Shown: positions 7,911 to 15,526 of the stretch, piece after piece
Layout: each line of letters opens with the position of its first letter
Numbering within the stretch: position 1 is the stretch's first letter
Origin: CAVSUB01 sp963730995
GTDB lineage: Bacteria; Acidobacteriota; Vicinamibacteria; Vicinamibacterales; 2-12-FULL-66-21
DNA: 64,000 nt
Direction of reading: 5' to 3'
Assembly: GCA_963730995.1 (NCBI GenBank)
Contig: CAVSUB010000013.1
Span: forward strand, 1,178,001 to 1,242,000
Notes under the pieces: model-generated
The model's input: only the letters and a program-made list of their open reading frames with translations
Told to the model about the DNA's origin: nothing
The model's database searches: none
Program-made: the position numbers and the translations under genes

Positions 7911-9640
7911 CACTTCGTGCCGGTCGACTCGGCCGGGTACACCTTGATCTCCACCCGGCGGTTCTTCGCCGCGTTCGACTGGTCCGAGTCGTCCGCCGGA
8001 CGGTCCCACCCGAGCCCGGCCGTCGAGAACTGGTTCGGCTGAAGCGTCGGGAACTTGCGCACGAGCGCTTCCTTCACGGAGTTCGCGCGATTCAGCGAAA
8101 GCTCCTGCACAAGGCTCTTCGGCACCTGGCCGCGCATCGAGGCGTCGGTGTGCCCCTCGATCACGACGCGCGCGGCGCCATACTGTCCGGCGAGCTTGCC
8201 GATTTCCTCGACGACGAACGAGACGTTCGGATCGTAGAGCTCCTCGACTTCCTTCCCGTTGTCGCCGGTGCGCGTAACCTTCTTGGTGAGGTCCCAGGAG
8301 TTCGGGAAGAAATGGATCACGACGGTCTTCGTGAGGATCTCTTCCTTCTCGCCCTGCACCGACCCGGCCGTCGCCGGAGCGAACTGGATGTCGTACTCGT
8401 TCTTCTGGCTGGCGTACTTCTGTTCACCCGAGAGCTTCTGGATGATCGAGAAGTCCATGACCTGGTCGAAGGGCGTCTGCTGCGTGACGGCGTTGATCTT
8501 CTTGTAGAGGAAGTACGCCGTGTTCCAGGTACGCTCGAAGTTCGTGGGATTGTTCTGATTGAGGAAGAACTCGCGGTTCTCGGCGTAGTTGGTCGAGTGT
8601 GCGTCGCCGAGCATCCCGAGCGCGTCACTCTCCGGAATCGAGTAACCTGCGCCCATCAGCTTCGAGACCTTCTGCTTGGCGTCCTGGTTCTTGAGGTCCT
8701 GCATCCCGTCGAAGATGCCGCGAACGATGCCTTCCATCACGTCCGGATTGTCCTTCGCGAAGTCCGCGCGCGCGAACCACACGTCGGCGATCAGCTTGTT
8801 CGCCGTCGCCGTCGTGACGATGATTTTGTTGCCCTTCACCTTCTCCAGGTTGTAGATGTCGGGCGCCCAGCTCACGACGCCTGCGAGATTCCGGTCCGCG
8901 TTGAAAGCGGCCGCGGCCTGGAACGCGTCCTGGGTGAACTTGAAATTGACTTCCGCAGGCTGGACGCCGCCGTTGATCAGGGCGTTCAACAGGAAGTAGT
9001 GCGACGGCGAGTTCTGCGCGAGCACGACTGTCTTGCCGCGCAGATCGTTCATCGTCTTGATCGTGTCGCGGACGACGATGCCGTCGCCGCCGTTCGACCA
9101 GTCCACCTGCTGGTAGACGCGCGGCATGACGCGGGAGTCCTTCCGCAGGCCTTCCATGAAGAGCGGCACCATGTCGAGCGTCGCCCATCCGATGTGGACG
9201 TTGCCGGCCGCGAACGCGTCACGCATGGCGACCGGGTCGTCGATCAGGACGAGCTCGACCTTGAAGTCCTTGCCCGAGGGCGTTTTCCAGACCTTGCCCG
9301 CTTTCAGTCCGTTGTTGGCGTAGATGATCGGGGCCCAGCCGGCCCACACGTTGATCGCGAACCGGACGGTACGGTCCGCCATCGGCGTGTAGTTCGAAAT
9401 GCCCTTGACCTCGGGCAGCTTCGTGGCCGGGACGTAGTTGTATTCCTTCTTCGTGGTGATCCCCGACGCGTCGGGCGCCTCGGCGCCTTTCTGCATCTGC
9501 TTCAGCTCGTCGCCGGAGATCTGCCCTGTCTGATTCCGGGAACCGATCGCTCCGTAGCGGTACAGAGCGAGGCCGACGAGGCCGAGAATCACGATGAAGA
9601 CGGCGACGTAAAACGTAGGCTTGGGCTGTCCGTTCGCCAT
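7910..9640 (-). CDS. ABC substrate-binding protein fused to a C-terminal OmpA domain
   Basis: 576 residues. An uncleaved N-terminal membrane anchor (YVAVFIVILGLVGLALYRYG) is followed by a NitT/TauT-type periplasmic binding domain (about residues 90-400; FAINVWAGWAPIIY, then GIVVRDTIKTMNDLRGKTV). The last 130 or so residues form an OmpA/MotB peptidoglycan-binding domain (VVIEGHTDAS, LSLNRANSV, NRRVEIKV). The start ATG at 9640 has AAGGAG about 12 bases upstream. The architecture would anchor the solute receptor in the inner membrane and dock it on peptidoglycan, so it may sense the cell wall or a wall-derived ligand instead of acting as a simple scavenger (inference). Confidence 0.92.
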   Translation of the reverse strand: MANGQPKPTFYVAVFIVILGLVGLALYRYGAIGSRNQTGQISGDELKQMQKGAEAPDASGITTKKEYNYVPATKLPEVKGISNYTPMADRTVRFAINVWAGWAPIIYANNGLKAGKVWKTPSGKDFKVELVLIDDPVAMRDAFAAGNVHIGWATLDMVPLFMEGLRKDSRVMPRVYQQVDWSNGGDGIVVRDTIKTMNDLRGKTVVLAQNSPSHYFLLNALINGGVQPAEVNFKFTQDAFQAAAAFNADRNLAGVVSWAPDIYNLEKVKGNKIIVTTATANKLIADVWFARADFAKDNPDVMEGIVRGIFDGMQDLKNQDAKQKVSKLMGAGYSIPESDALGMLGDAHSTNYAENREFFLNQNNPTNFERTWNTAYFLYKKINAVTQQTPFDQVMDFSIIQKLSGEQKYASQKNEYDIQFAPATAGSVQGEKEEILTKTVVIHFFPNSWDLTKKVTRTGDNGKEVEELYDPNVSFVVEEIGKLAGQYGAARVVIEGHTDASMRGQVPKSLVQELSLNRANSVKEALVRKFPTLQPNQFSTAGLGWDRPADDSDQSNAAKNRRVEIKVYPAESTGTK

Positions 9641-9839
9641 GATGTGCAGAAGCTCCTTCTTTAACCGGGGGGCTTCGCCCCGTCCGCCTTCGCGCGCGCG
9701 TTGTCACGCGCACTACGGCGAGACCTCGCCAAAGCCGCTTCGCGGCGGAGGCGGGCCGGCCCCCATCACCATCTACGCGCGCTTTCGGCGCGCCTAGGCA
9801 AATGTAATGCGAAAGTGAGGCGGTCGAACGGCGCGTCGT

Positions 9840-10607
9840 CTACATCTGCTTTTCTATCGCTTTCTCGGGCACCTTCTCCGCGGCCGGCCCAAGGTCCTTC
9901 GAGCTCTGCGCAACGGGAGTGGTCTCGGGCGACTTCAACCCCAGCTCTACTTCGAAGTTCGTGAGGGCATCTTCGGCAAGCTGGGCGCGCATCCGCTCTT
10001 CCGCCTGGATATCGGCGATGCCTTGCTGCGAGAGATCGGCCGCCACTCGCACCTTGCCGCGGTTCTGGTCGATGCGCTGCTGAATGACGCTCTCGATCTC
10101 TCCGAAATCGGTCGTCAGGTTCACGTTGAACGTCTCTGACAGCTTCGCGATTTCAGCTTCCGCCGCGCTCATCTTGAGCTCGGCGTCGTACTTCGTGATC
10201 TTCTCGCGCAGCTCGATCAGCTTCTCGTTCGCGTGCTGGATCTTCTTGAGGCTGTTGCCGTACGCGGTCTCGTGCAGGTTCAGCTGCTGCTCGTTCGCGC
10301 CGAGCTCCTCTTTCGCCTTCTGGAGCTCGAGGGCAAACTTGGCGGCCGTCGCGCGGTCGCCGGCCTTCAGGTAGGCCTTGGTCTCGGCTTCGAGCTTCTG
10401 GACGTGCGAACGATTGGCGGACACCTGCCGGGTGACACGCTCGACGAGCCCCCGATATTGCTCGAGCCCCCCACGGCCTTCCTTCAGCTGCGCGACGGCC
10501 TGGTCGTACTCATAGCGCATCTGCGCGATGGGATCCGCTTCCCAGAACAGATTCGCAACCTTGTTGATCTGCGCCACGAAGGCGGACCAGAACTTGTGAA
10601 AAATCAC
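9840..10607 (-). CDS. PspA/IM30 (Vipp1, ESCRT-III superfamily) protein
   Basis: 255 residues with GTG start at 10607 and AAGGAG seven bases upstream. It opens with an amphipathic helix (MIFHKFWSAFVAQINKVANL) and continues as a long coiled coil with the family signature DPIAQMRYEYDQAV and repeated Q/K/E-rich helices to about residue 215, then a Pro-rich tail. PspA proteins bind stressed inner membrane and polymerise into rods or rings that seal or bend it. The gene lies 200 bases upstream of the OmpA-fused binding protein and downstream of the tandem repeat block. Confidence 0.93.
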   Translation of the reverse strand: MIFHKFWSAFVAQINKVANLFWEADPIAQMRYEYDQAVAQLKEGRGGLEQYRGLVERVTRQVSANRSHVQKLEAETKAYLKAGDRATAAKFALELQKAKEELGANEQQLNLHETAYGNSLKKIQHANEKLIELREKITKYDAELKMSAAEAEIAKLSETFNVNLTTDFGEIESVIQQRIDQNRGKVRVAADLSQQGIADIQAEERMRAQLAEDALTNFEVELGLKSPETTPVAQSSKDLGPAAEKVPEKAIEKQM

Positions 10608-10626
10608 CGGCGTCTCCTTATTTACT

Positions 10627-11101
10627 GCCGCGGGGCCCCACCCCCGCGGCTACTCGCGGCTTCGCTTTGCTCGCCGCTGGTCAGCGACGACAGCCTTCTT
10701 TCAGTGCTACTCGTTGGCCCCACGTCCCGATCCTCGCGGCTTCGCTTCGCTCTCCGTTGGTCAGCGACGACAGCCTTCTTTCAGGGCGACCTCGTTGGCC
10801 CACGTCCCGATCCTCGCGGCTTCGCTTCGCTCGCCGCTGGTCAGCGACGACAGCCTTCTTTTTGGGGCGACTCGTTGGCCCACGTCCCGATCCTCGCGAC
10901 CTCGCTTCGCTCGCCGCTGGTCAGCGACGACAGCCTTCTTTCAGTGCGACTCGTTGGCCCCACGGCCGATACTCGCGGCTTCGCTTCGCTCGCCGCTGGT
11001 CAGCGACGACAGCCTTCTTTCAGGGCGCCTCGTTGGCCCCACGGCCGATACTCGCGGCTTCGCTTCGCTCGCCGCTGGTCAGCGACGACAGCCTTCTTTA
11101 C
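10627..11101. repeat. Tandem repeat block: six units of 79-80 bp, with a terminal hairpin
   Basis: Units begin at about 10653, 10733, 10813, 10893, 10972 and 11051 (last one partial). Each contains CTCGCGGCTTCGCTTCGCTC, then GGTCAGCGACGACAGCC, TTCTTTCAG and CTCGTTGGCCCCACG. Units differ by few substitutions. The 10627-10651 end is a hairpin (GCCGCGGGG / CCCCGCGGC). It separates the PspA and VWA genes. One diverged copy with the same hairpin lies at 60102-60179, so this is a dispersed element that has amplified here. Confidence 0.9.
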
Positions 11102-11111
11102 ATGGGACCAT

Positions 11112-11885
11112 CTACTTCTTCGCCGGCTCACGCTCGCCCGCGTCCATCGCTTCCGCGAGGATCTTGCCTTGGTAGATGCCGTCGAGCGCCTTCCGCAACT
11201 CGGGCCCCGTGCCTGCGCCCACGACGTCGCCGCCGACATCCTTCAGGAAACGGAACTTCTCGGCGCTCGTATCGAATGCCACGAAGTAGATCTGCACGGC
11301 CCCGTCGCTCTTATCGAAGATATCGCGCGCGACTCGCTCCGGATCGCGGCCGCGGGTGTTCTCCCCGTCGGTGACGACGAGGAGGTACTTGCGGAAAACA
11401 CCGGCGCGATACAACGCCGGGCGGGCCGCACGCATCGCGTCGCCGATCGCGGTTCCGCCGCCCGGCGCCGGGATCGCGGCCAGAGCGGCGCGCAGCGAGG
11501 CCCGATCGTACGGCGCAATCGCGCGCAGTTCACGGACGTCGCTGGAAAAGCTGTAGAGACCAATCTTGATGGGAAAGTCAGGCCGTTTGGCGATGAACGC
11601 GTCCGTCGCATCGAGCATCTGCTCGATCGACTGCTGCGCGATTTGGAACTTCGGCCGGCCGTCGCCTGGCGCCGCCTCCTTCATCGAGCCCGACGTGTCG
11701 ACGATGATCGCGACCGCCGCGCCGAGGCCCTCTTCGACTGCGGCCTCGTATGGCGCGTCGGCGGGCGCCGCCGCGCGCTGGCGCCGGCGCTCCGAGGGCT
11801 CGCGGACTTCGCAACCGGCGGTGACCGTGATGCCGAGCATCAGAACGGCAACCGACCGTGCCACGAATCTGCCGGGTGTGTGCAT
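11112..11885 (-). CDS. VWA-domain lipoprotein
   Basis: 257 residues. The signal peptide ends in a lipobox (GITVTAGC), so the mature protein should be a lipid-anchored periplasmic protein. A von Willebrand A domain follows (about residues 55-235) with an intact MIDAS: DTSGSMKE, the threonine in GGGTAIGDA and the aspartate in VVTDGENT. VWA domains bind protein partners through a metal ion. It is the first gene of the minus-strand string with PspA, the OmpA-fused binding protein and the AAA ATPase; VWA and AAA proteins often work as pairs. Confidence 0.88.
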   Translation of the reverse strand: MHTPGRFVARSVAVLMLGITVTAGCEVREPSERRRQRAAAPADAPYEAAVEEGLGAAVAIIVDTSGSMKEAAPGDGRPKFQIAQQSIEQMLDATDAFIAKRPDFPIKIGLYSFSSDVRELRAIAPYDRASLRAALAAIPAPGGGTAIGDAMRAARPALYRAGVFRKYLLVVTDGENTRGRDPERVARDIFDKSDGAVQIYFVAFDTSAEKFRFLKDVGGDVVGAGTGPELRKALDGIYQGKILAEAMDAGEREPAKK

Positions 11886-12287
11886 GGAGTGGCGCGGCCT
11901 CCGATGTCGGCTTTCCGGCCGACCGCGGCGACAGCAGGCAGTCTAACGTCCACAGACACGGGGATCAAGGAGCCGGCGGCAAGCGGTGGCGCCCCAGCGG
12001 TGAACCCCGCAGCCGCCGTCGTCCCATCAATCACAAGTCGACGAGAATCACCCTGACGATGTTCCTGGGCAAGAACGCCGCCGGTCCGGCCGAAAAGCCA
12101 CCCGATCCAGCTCGGCCGCTAACGATTTGATACTCTTCCGGTTCGTGGGCCCCGTCCAATCGGAGGATCTGGCTCCGGGCGCCCACGCCGAGCCTGTTCC
12201 GGGCTCCCGGCGGTATCCGGCGAAGGGCCACTCACCACTGTTCAGGACGGCTGGCTGCGGCGTTAAGACCTGTGGAGGACGACATCG
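11886..12287. other. Intergenic, no gene seen
   Basis: A 402-bp stretch upstream of the VWA lipoprotein and of the small gene at 12288. Frames are short and look non-coding. It probably holds the promoter of the minus-strand string, but I could not pick a convincing -35/-10 pair. Confidence 0.5.
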
Positions 12288-12428
12288 ATGGACTTCATCG
12301 AGCGGCTGCTCGGATTCTCACCGGATGCAGGCAACGGCTCGTTCGAGCTGCTCGTTTTCGCGCTGCTGACGGTCGCGGTCTTCACGATTGGCTTCGTGCG
12401 ACAGCGGCGTACGCCGACACGCCGCTGA
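12288..12428 (+). CDS. Small single-span membrane protein (46 aa)
   Basis: MDFIERLLGFSPDAGNG, then one hydrophobic span (LLVFALLTVAVFTIGFV) and a basic tail (RQRRTPTRR). GGAGG lies nine bases before the ATG, which supports expression. The basic C-terminus should stay in the cytoplasm. It stands alone on the plus strand, convergent with the gene at 12453. Function unknown. Confidence 0.6.
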   Translation: MDFIERLLGFSPDAGNGSFELLVFALLTVAVFTIGFVRQRRTPTRR

Positions 12429-12452
12429 ACGAAGGCCGGAAGTCACCGCGCT

Positions 12453-12908
12453 TCAGCGGCTCGGCTTTCGAGCATCGAGATCGAGGTGATTCAGGGGCAC
12501 GTCCCAGTGGGCGAGCAACAGCTCGAACCGGCGCTGCTCCTCGCGCGCCAGCTTGGCGCGATCCGGATACAGCTTCGCGACGATCTCTTCTTCTGTCGGT
12601 GAGGCGGGCCTGCTCGCCGGCGTGACGAGTTCCACGGCAAACGTCCAATCGGCCCGACCGTCGCCATGATTCTCGGGCACGAACGTACGGACGGAGACGT
12701 ATTGCCCGGCTTTCTGCATCGCCTTCAGGATTGGATAGTGATTGCGCTGGAACAGGTCGAGGAACTCGTCCTGCCCGCCCCACTTGACGGTATAGAAGAA
12801 CCAGGTCGTCTTCGGCTCTCCTGCCGCCTGCTTTGCCGGTGCCTGCGCTCGCCCTCCCGTTGATCCCAACATCACCGCCAGAACCACAATCAGCGCAAAT
12901 CGTCGCAT
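12453..12908 (-). CDS. Secreted protein of unknown function, ferredoxin-like barrel suspected
   Basis: 151 residues with a clear signal peptide (MRRFALIVVLAVMLGSTGGRAQA). The mature part has TTWFFYTVKWGGQDEFLDLF near its start and a regular beta-alpha pattern that resembles small dimeric alpha/beta-barrel proteins (ABM/EthD-like), but no catalytic signature is visible. It is probably periplasmic. Family assignment is a guess from pattern only. Confidence 0.7.
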   Translation of the reverse strand: MRRFALIVVLAVMLGSTGGRAQAPAKQAAGEPKTTWFFYTVKWGGQDEFLDLFQRNHYPILKAMQKAGQYVSVRTFVPENHGDGRADWTFAVELVTPASRPASPTEEEIVAKLYPDRAKLAREEQRRFELLLAHWDVPLNHLDLDARKPSR

Positions 12909-13122
12909 ACGTCGCCTCCGCAGCGATTATAGAAGCCATCGCAATTCCGTGATCGCGCTGACGGCCCTCGCTCGCGCCCCACCAGCACGCCGGGCTTTTC
13001 ACCGCACACTTCACGTTTGAGGGTCTTCGACGTCGGCCCGCAACCTGCATCATCTCCCAGTACCCCAGCCAAACGAGGGCAGTTTCGTCTCGAGCGCAGC
13101 CTGCAACCAGACAACTGTCTGG

Positions 13123-13569
13123 ATGTCTGGCCCCGGCCAGAGACCTGGACAAGAGATGCTTCAGGACCAACGAACGATTGAGTTCGGCGGAAGGCCCGCC
13201 GACCGAGTGAGACGGGTGGCGCCACTTGCCAGGGCCGTTGAGGAATCGGGATTTCTCGACGAACCTCTCGCGGTCGCGACTCCGATACGCGTGTCCGAAA
13301 CCGCATTGGCGTTCGAGATCTTTCCCGACGAAGACTACGGGAAAGATCCTGTCCTACGGACGGAGAGCGACCACGGCCCCATTCGCTTGTTCGAGGTGAG
13401 GAAGACGCCGATCGATGCGCCGGTTGCACAGCCCCCGATCGGGAAGATCCGGCCCGGGATGCTCCTGCTCTTCTTCTTTGCCGCGGCGCTTGCGACGTTC
13501 GGAACTGTTCGGGCGTGTCAGGTCAACGGCCTGTCGTCTGTCGCGATCTGGCAGCAGCCGGGGCCCTGA
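13123..13569 (+). CDS. Hypothetical protein with a C-terminal membrane span
   Basis: 148 residues, with a soluble N-terminal 110 residues and one hydrophobic span near the C-terminus (MLLLFFFAAALATFGTV). An internal ATG at 13156 is an alternative start; neither has a strong ribosome binding site. The hydrophilic-then-membrane pattern and the GC-rich third positions support real coding. No family recognised. Confidence 0.5.
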   Translation: MSGPGQRPGQEMLQDQRTIEFGGRPADRVRRVAPLARAVEESGFLDEPLAVATPIRVSETALAFEIFPDEDYGKDPVLRTESDHGPIRLFEVRKTPIDAPVAQPPIGKIRPGMLLLFFFAAALATFGTVRACQVNGLSSVAIWQQPGP

Positions 13570-13772
13570 GTCGCCGATCTCCTGCATTGCGATTCACGTC
13601 GGTTGACGAAGCGCGGCGTCTTCCACCTTTCGCGGCAGCTCGGCGGACTACCGTAGCCTTTGGCACCTCACGCTTTACCGATAAAGTTAGTGCGTTTGTG
13701 ACGATTCGATCCGGCGTTACGTGGTAGCCTGCGTCAGCGGGACGACTTGCCGCAGGCGGCGAGGTGACGGAA

Positions 13773-15485
13773 ATGCCGGATTCGAATCTGTCGCGGCGTG
13801 AATGGCTCGAACGCCTCTCGGTGCCCGCCGTCGGCGTATCCATCGGGGCAGGGCTCTCGCCATCACCGGTCTCCGCAGCTCCAGACCAGGCCTCGGCGTC
13901 TCTGGACGCGCTGAATGGCGCGCGCACCTATAACGTCCGCGACCACGGCGCGAAGGGCGACGGGAAGACGCTCGATACCGCGGCGCTCCAGTCGGCGATC
14001 GATGCCTGCAACAGGGACGGCGGAGGTACTGTGCTCGTGCCCGCCGGCACGTTCCACATCGGCACCATCGAGCTCAAGAGCAACGTGACGTTGCACCTGG
14101 CTGCCGCCGCTACGCTGCTCGGCAGCGCCGACGGGAAGCAATATCACGCGGTCGACGCCATCCCGCTCCGCGGGGACTCGACGCTCGGCGACGGCAACTG
14201 GGCGCTCATCTTTGCTGTCGACGCCAGGAACGTCACGATCGAAGGCACCGGGCTCATCGATGGCCAAGGCCTTCAGTTTCACTCGCCGGAGCGCGGCGTC
14301 CCTCCCCCGAGCGGCCTTGGGGGGAATCAGCGTCCCTATCACCTCCTCTTCCACCGCTGTGAGCACTTGCGTGTGCAGCACATCCGACTGTTCCAGAGCG
14401 CCTACCACAGCGTGCGTGTCATCCAGTCCAAGCACGTGCTGATGGACGGCCTGCACATCTACAACCGTGTCAACAACAACGACGACGGTTTTCACTTCGT
14501 CAGCTGCGAGTACGTCCACGTCAGCAACTGCACCGTCCTGGCACAGGACGACGTGTGCGCGTTGTTCGGCAGCTGCAGGTTCGTGACGGTCACCAACTGC
14601 ACCTTCAGCACGCGATGGTCCGTGTTCCGCTTCGGCGGGGGCACTGCAGAGAACATCACCGTCTCGAACTGCGTGCTCCATCAGGTCTATGGCTGCCCGT
14701 TCAAGTTCCACGGGAGCCCCGGCACTCGCTTCGAGAACATGTCGTTCTCGAACATCGTGCTCCAGGATGTGACGGGCCCGATCAGCATCAGCGTCGGGCC
14801 ATCGGCCAACGCGACCGCACCTCCGGGAGGCACAGCGGCGGCCGCCACCGACACCCCACCCGGCATCGTCCGCAACATTTCGTTCAGCAACATCCACGGC
14901 ACCGTGACGACCGATCCGCCGCAGCTCTCTGATGTGCCGTTCACCAGCCAAGTACGTCCAGGCGAGGGCCACTCCTGCATCGTCTTGAATGCCATCGGAG
15001 ATGCGGTCGTCGAGAACATCTCGTTCTCGGACGTCCACCTCACATTCGGCGGTGGAGGCACCGCGGAGGACGCCGCTCGGCGTGATCTCCCGGAGGTCGC
15101 AGGAGAGTACTTCATGCTCGGTCCGCTGCCCGCGTACGGGCTCTACGCCCGCCGAGCCCGCGGTGTGACGCTTCAGAACGTGCGGTTCCAGGTCACCGCC
15201 CCGGAGCTCCGACCCGCCCTGATCCTCGATCACGTGGTCGATGCGGCGATCAACGGCCTCAGCGTCGAAGGCAATCTCAAAGCGGAATCGGTGCTGCGCG
15301 TCATCGACAGCAAGGATGTCTTCGTCACGGCGACGCGTGTCCTCACGCCGTCATCCGCCTTCCTCCAGCTCGAAGGCTCCGCGAATCAGCGCATCACGAT
15401 TGACGGCGGAGACCTCTCCAAGGCGGCCGCACCAGTGGCGTTCAGGGCCGGAGCTACCGCGCGCGCCGTGAAGCTGCGGGCGTGA
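13773..15485 (+). CDS. Tat-exported GH28-like (polygalacturonase/pectate-lyase fold) beta-helix protein
   Basis: About 570 residues. The start ATG at 13773 has GAGG eight bases upstream; a GTG nine bases earlier is also open. The N-terminus has a twin-arginine motif (LSRREWLERL). The mature protein begins with the pectate-lyase-superfamily signature YNVRDHGAKGDGKTLDT and continues with right-handed beta-helix repeats (SNCTVLAQDDVC, NCTFSTRWSVFR, ENISFSDVHL). QDDV and the following segment sit where GH28 enzymes keep their acid residues, although the classic RGxH was not seen. It is likely a periplasmic pectin or plant-polysaccharide hydrolase. Confidence 0.85.
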   Translation: MPDSNLSRREWLERLSVPAVGVSIGAGLSPSPVSAAPDQASASLDALNGARTYNVRDHGAKGDGKTLDTAALQSAIDACNRDGGGTVLVPAGTFHIGTIELKSNVTLHLAAAATLLGSADGKQYHAVDAIPLRGDSTLGDGNWALIFAVDARNVTIEGTGLIDGQGLQFHSPERGVPPPSGLGGNQRPYHLLFHRCEHLRVQHIRLFQSAYHSVRVIQSKHVLMDGLHIYNRVNNNDDGFHFVSCEYVHVSNCTVLAQDDVCALFGSCRFVTVTNCTFSTRWSVFRFGGGTAENITVSNCVLHQVYGCPFKFHGSPGTRFENMSFSNIVLQDVTGPISISVGPSANATAPPGGTAAAATDTPPGIVRNISFSNIHGTVTTDPPQLSDVPFTSQVRPGEGHSCIVLNAIGDAVVENISFSDVHLTFGGGGTAEDAARRDLPEVAGEYFMLGPLPAYGLYARRARGVTLQNVRFQVTAPELRPALILDHVVDAAINGLSVEGNLKAESVLRVIDSKDVFVTATRVLTPSSAFLQLEGSANQRITIDGGDLSKAAAPVAFRAGATARAVKLRA

Positions 15486-15488
15486 CCG

Positions 15489-15518
15489 GTGAACGTCGGA
15501 ATACGAGGAGACTATAAT
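15489..15518 (+). promoter_or_regulatory. Promoter of the sensor kinase gene (perfect -10)
   Basis: TATAAT at 15513-15518 and GTGAAC at 15489-15494, 18 bases apart. A transcript would begin at about 15525-15527, at or just before the TTG start codon, so the mRNA may be leaderless. Confidence 0.5.
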
Positions 15519-15526
15519 CGGGCATA

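Noticed and set aside
7904..9664. 586-residue plus-strand reading frame
   Set aside because: Exact antisense of the OmpA-fused binding protein, which has clear domains.
10653..11101. CRISPR array
   Set aside because: Whole 79-80 bp units are conserved; there are no variable spacers and no cas genes.
10233..12056. 607-residue plus-strand reading frame
   Set aside because: It runs antisense to PspA and the VWA gene and through the tandem repeats; it is a product of high GC.
12382..13170. 262-residue minus-strand gene
   Set aside because: It overlaps the 151-residue secreted protein in another frame and lacks any domain or signal.
13650..13700. Sigma-54 promoter (TGGCAC...GC)
   Set aside because: The distance between the GG and GC elements is 8 bases where 10 are required.
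13863..15233. 456-residue minus-strand reading frame
   Set aside because: Antisense of the GH28-like gene with no domain features.
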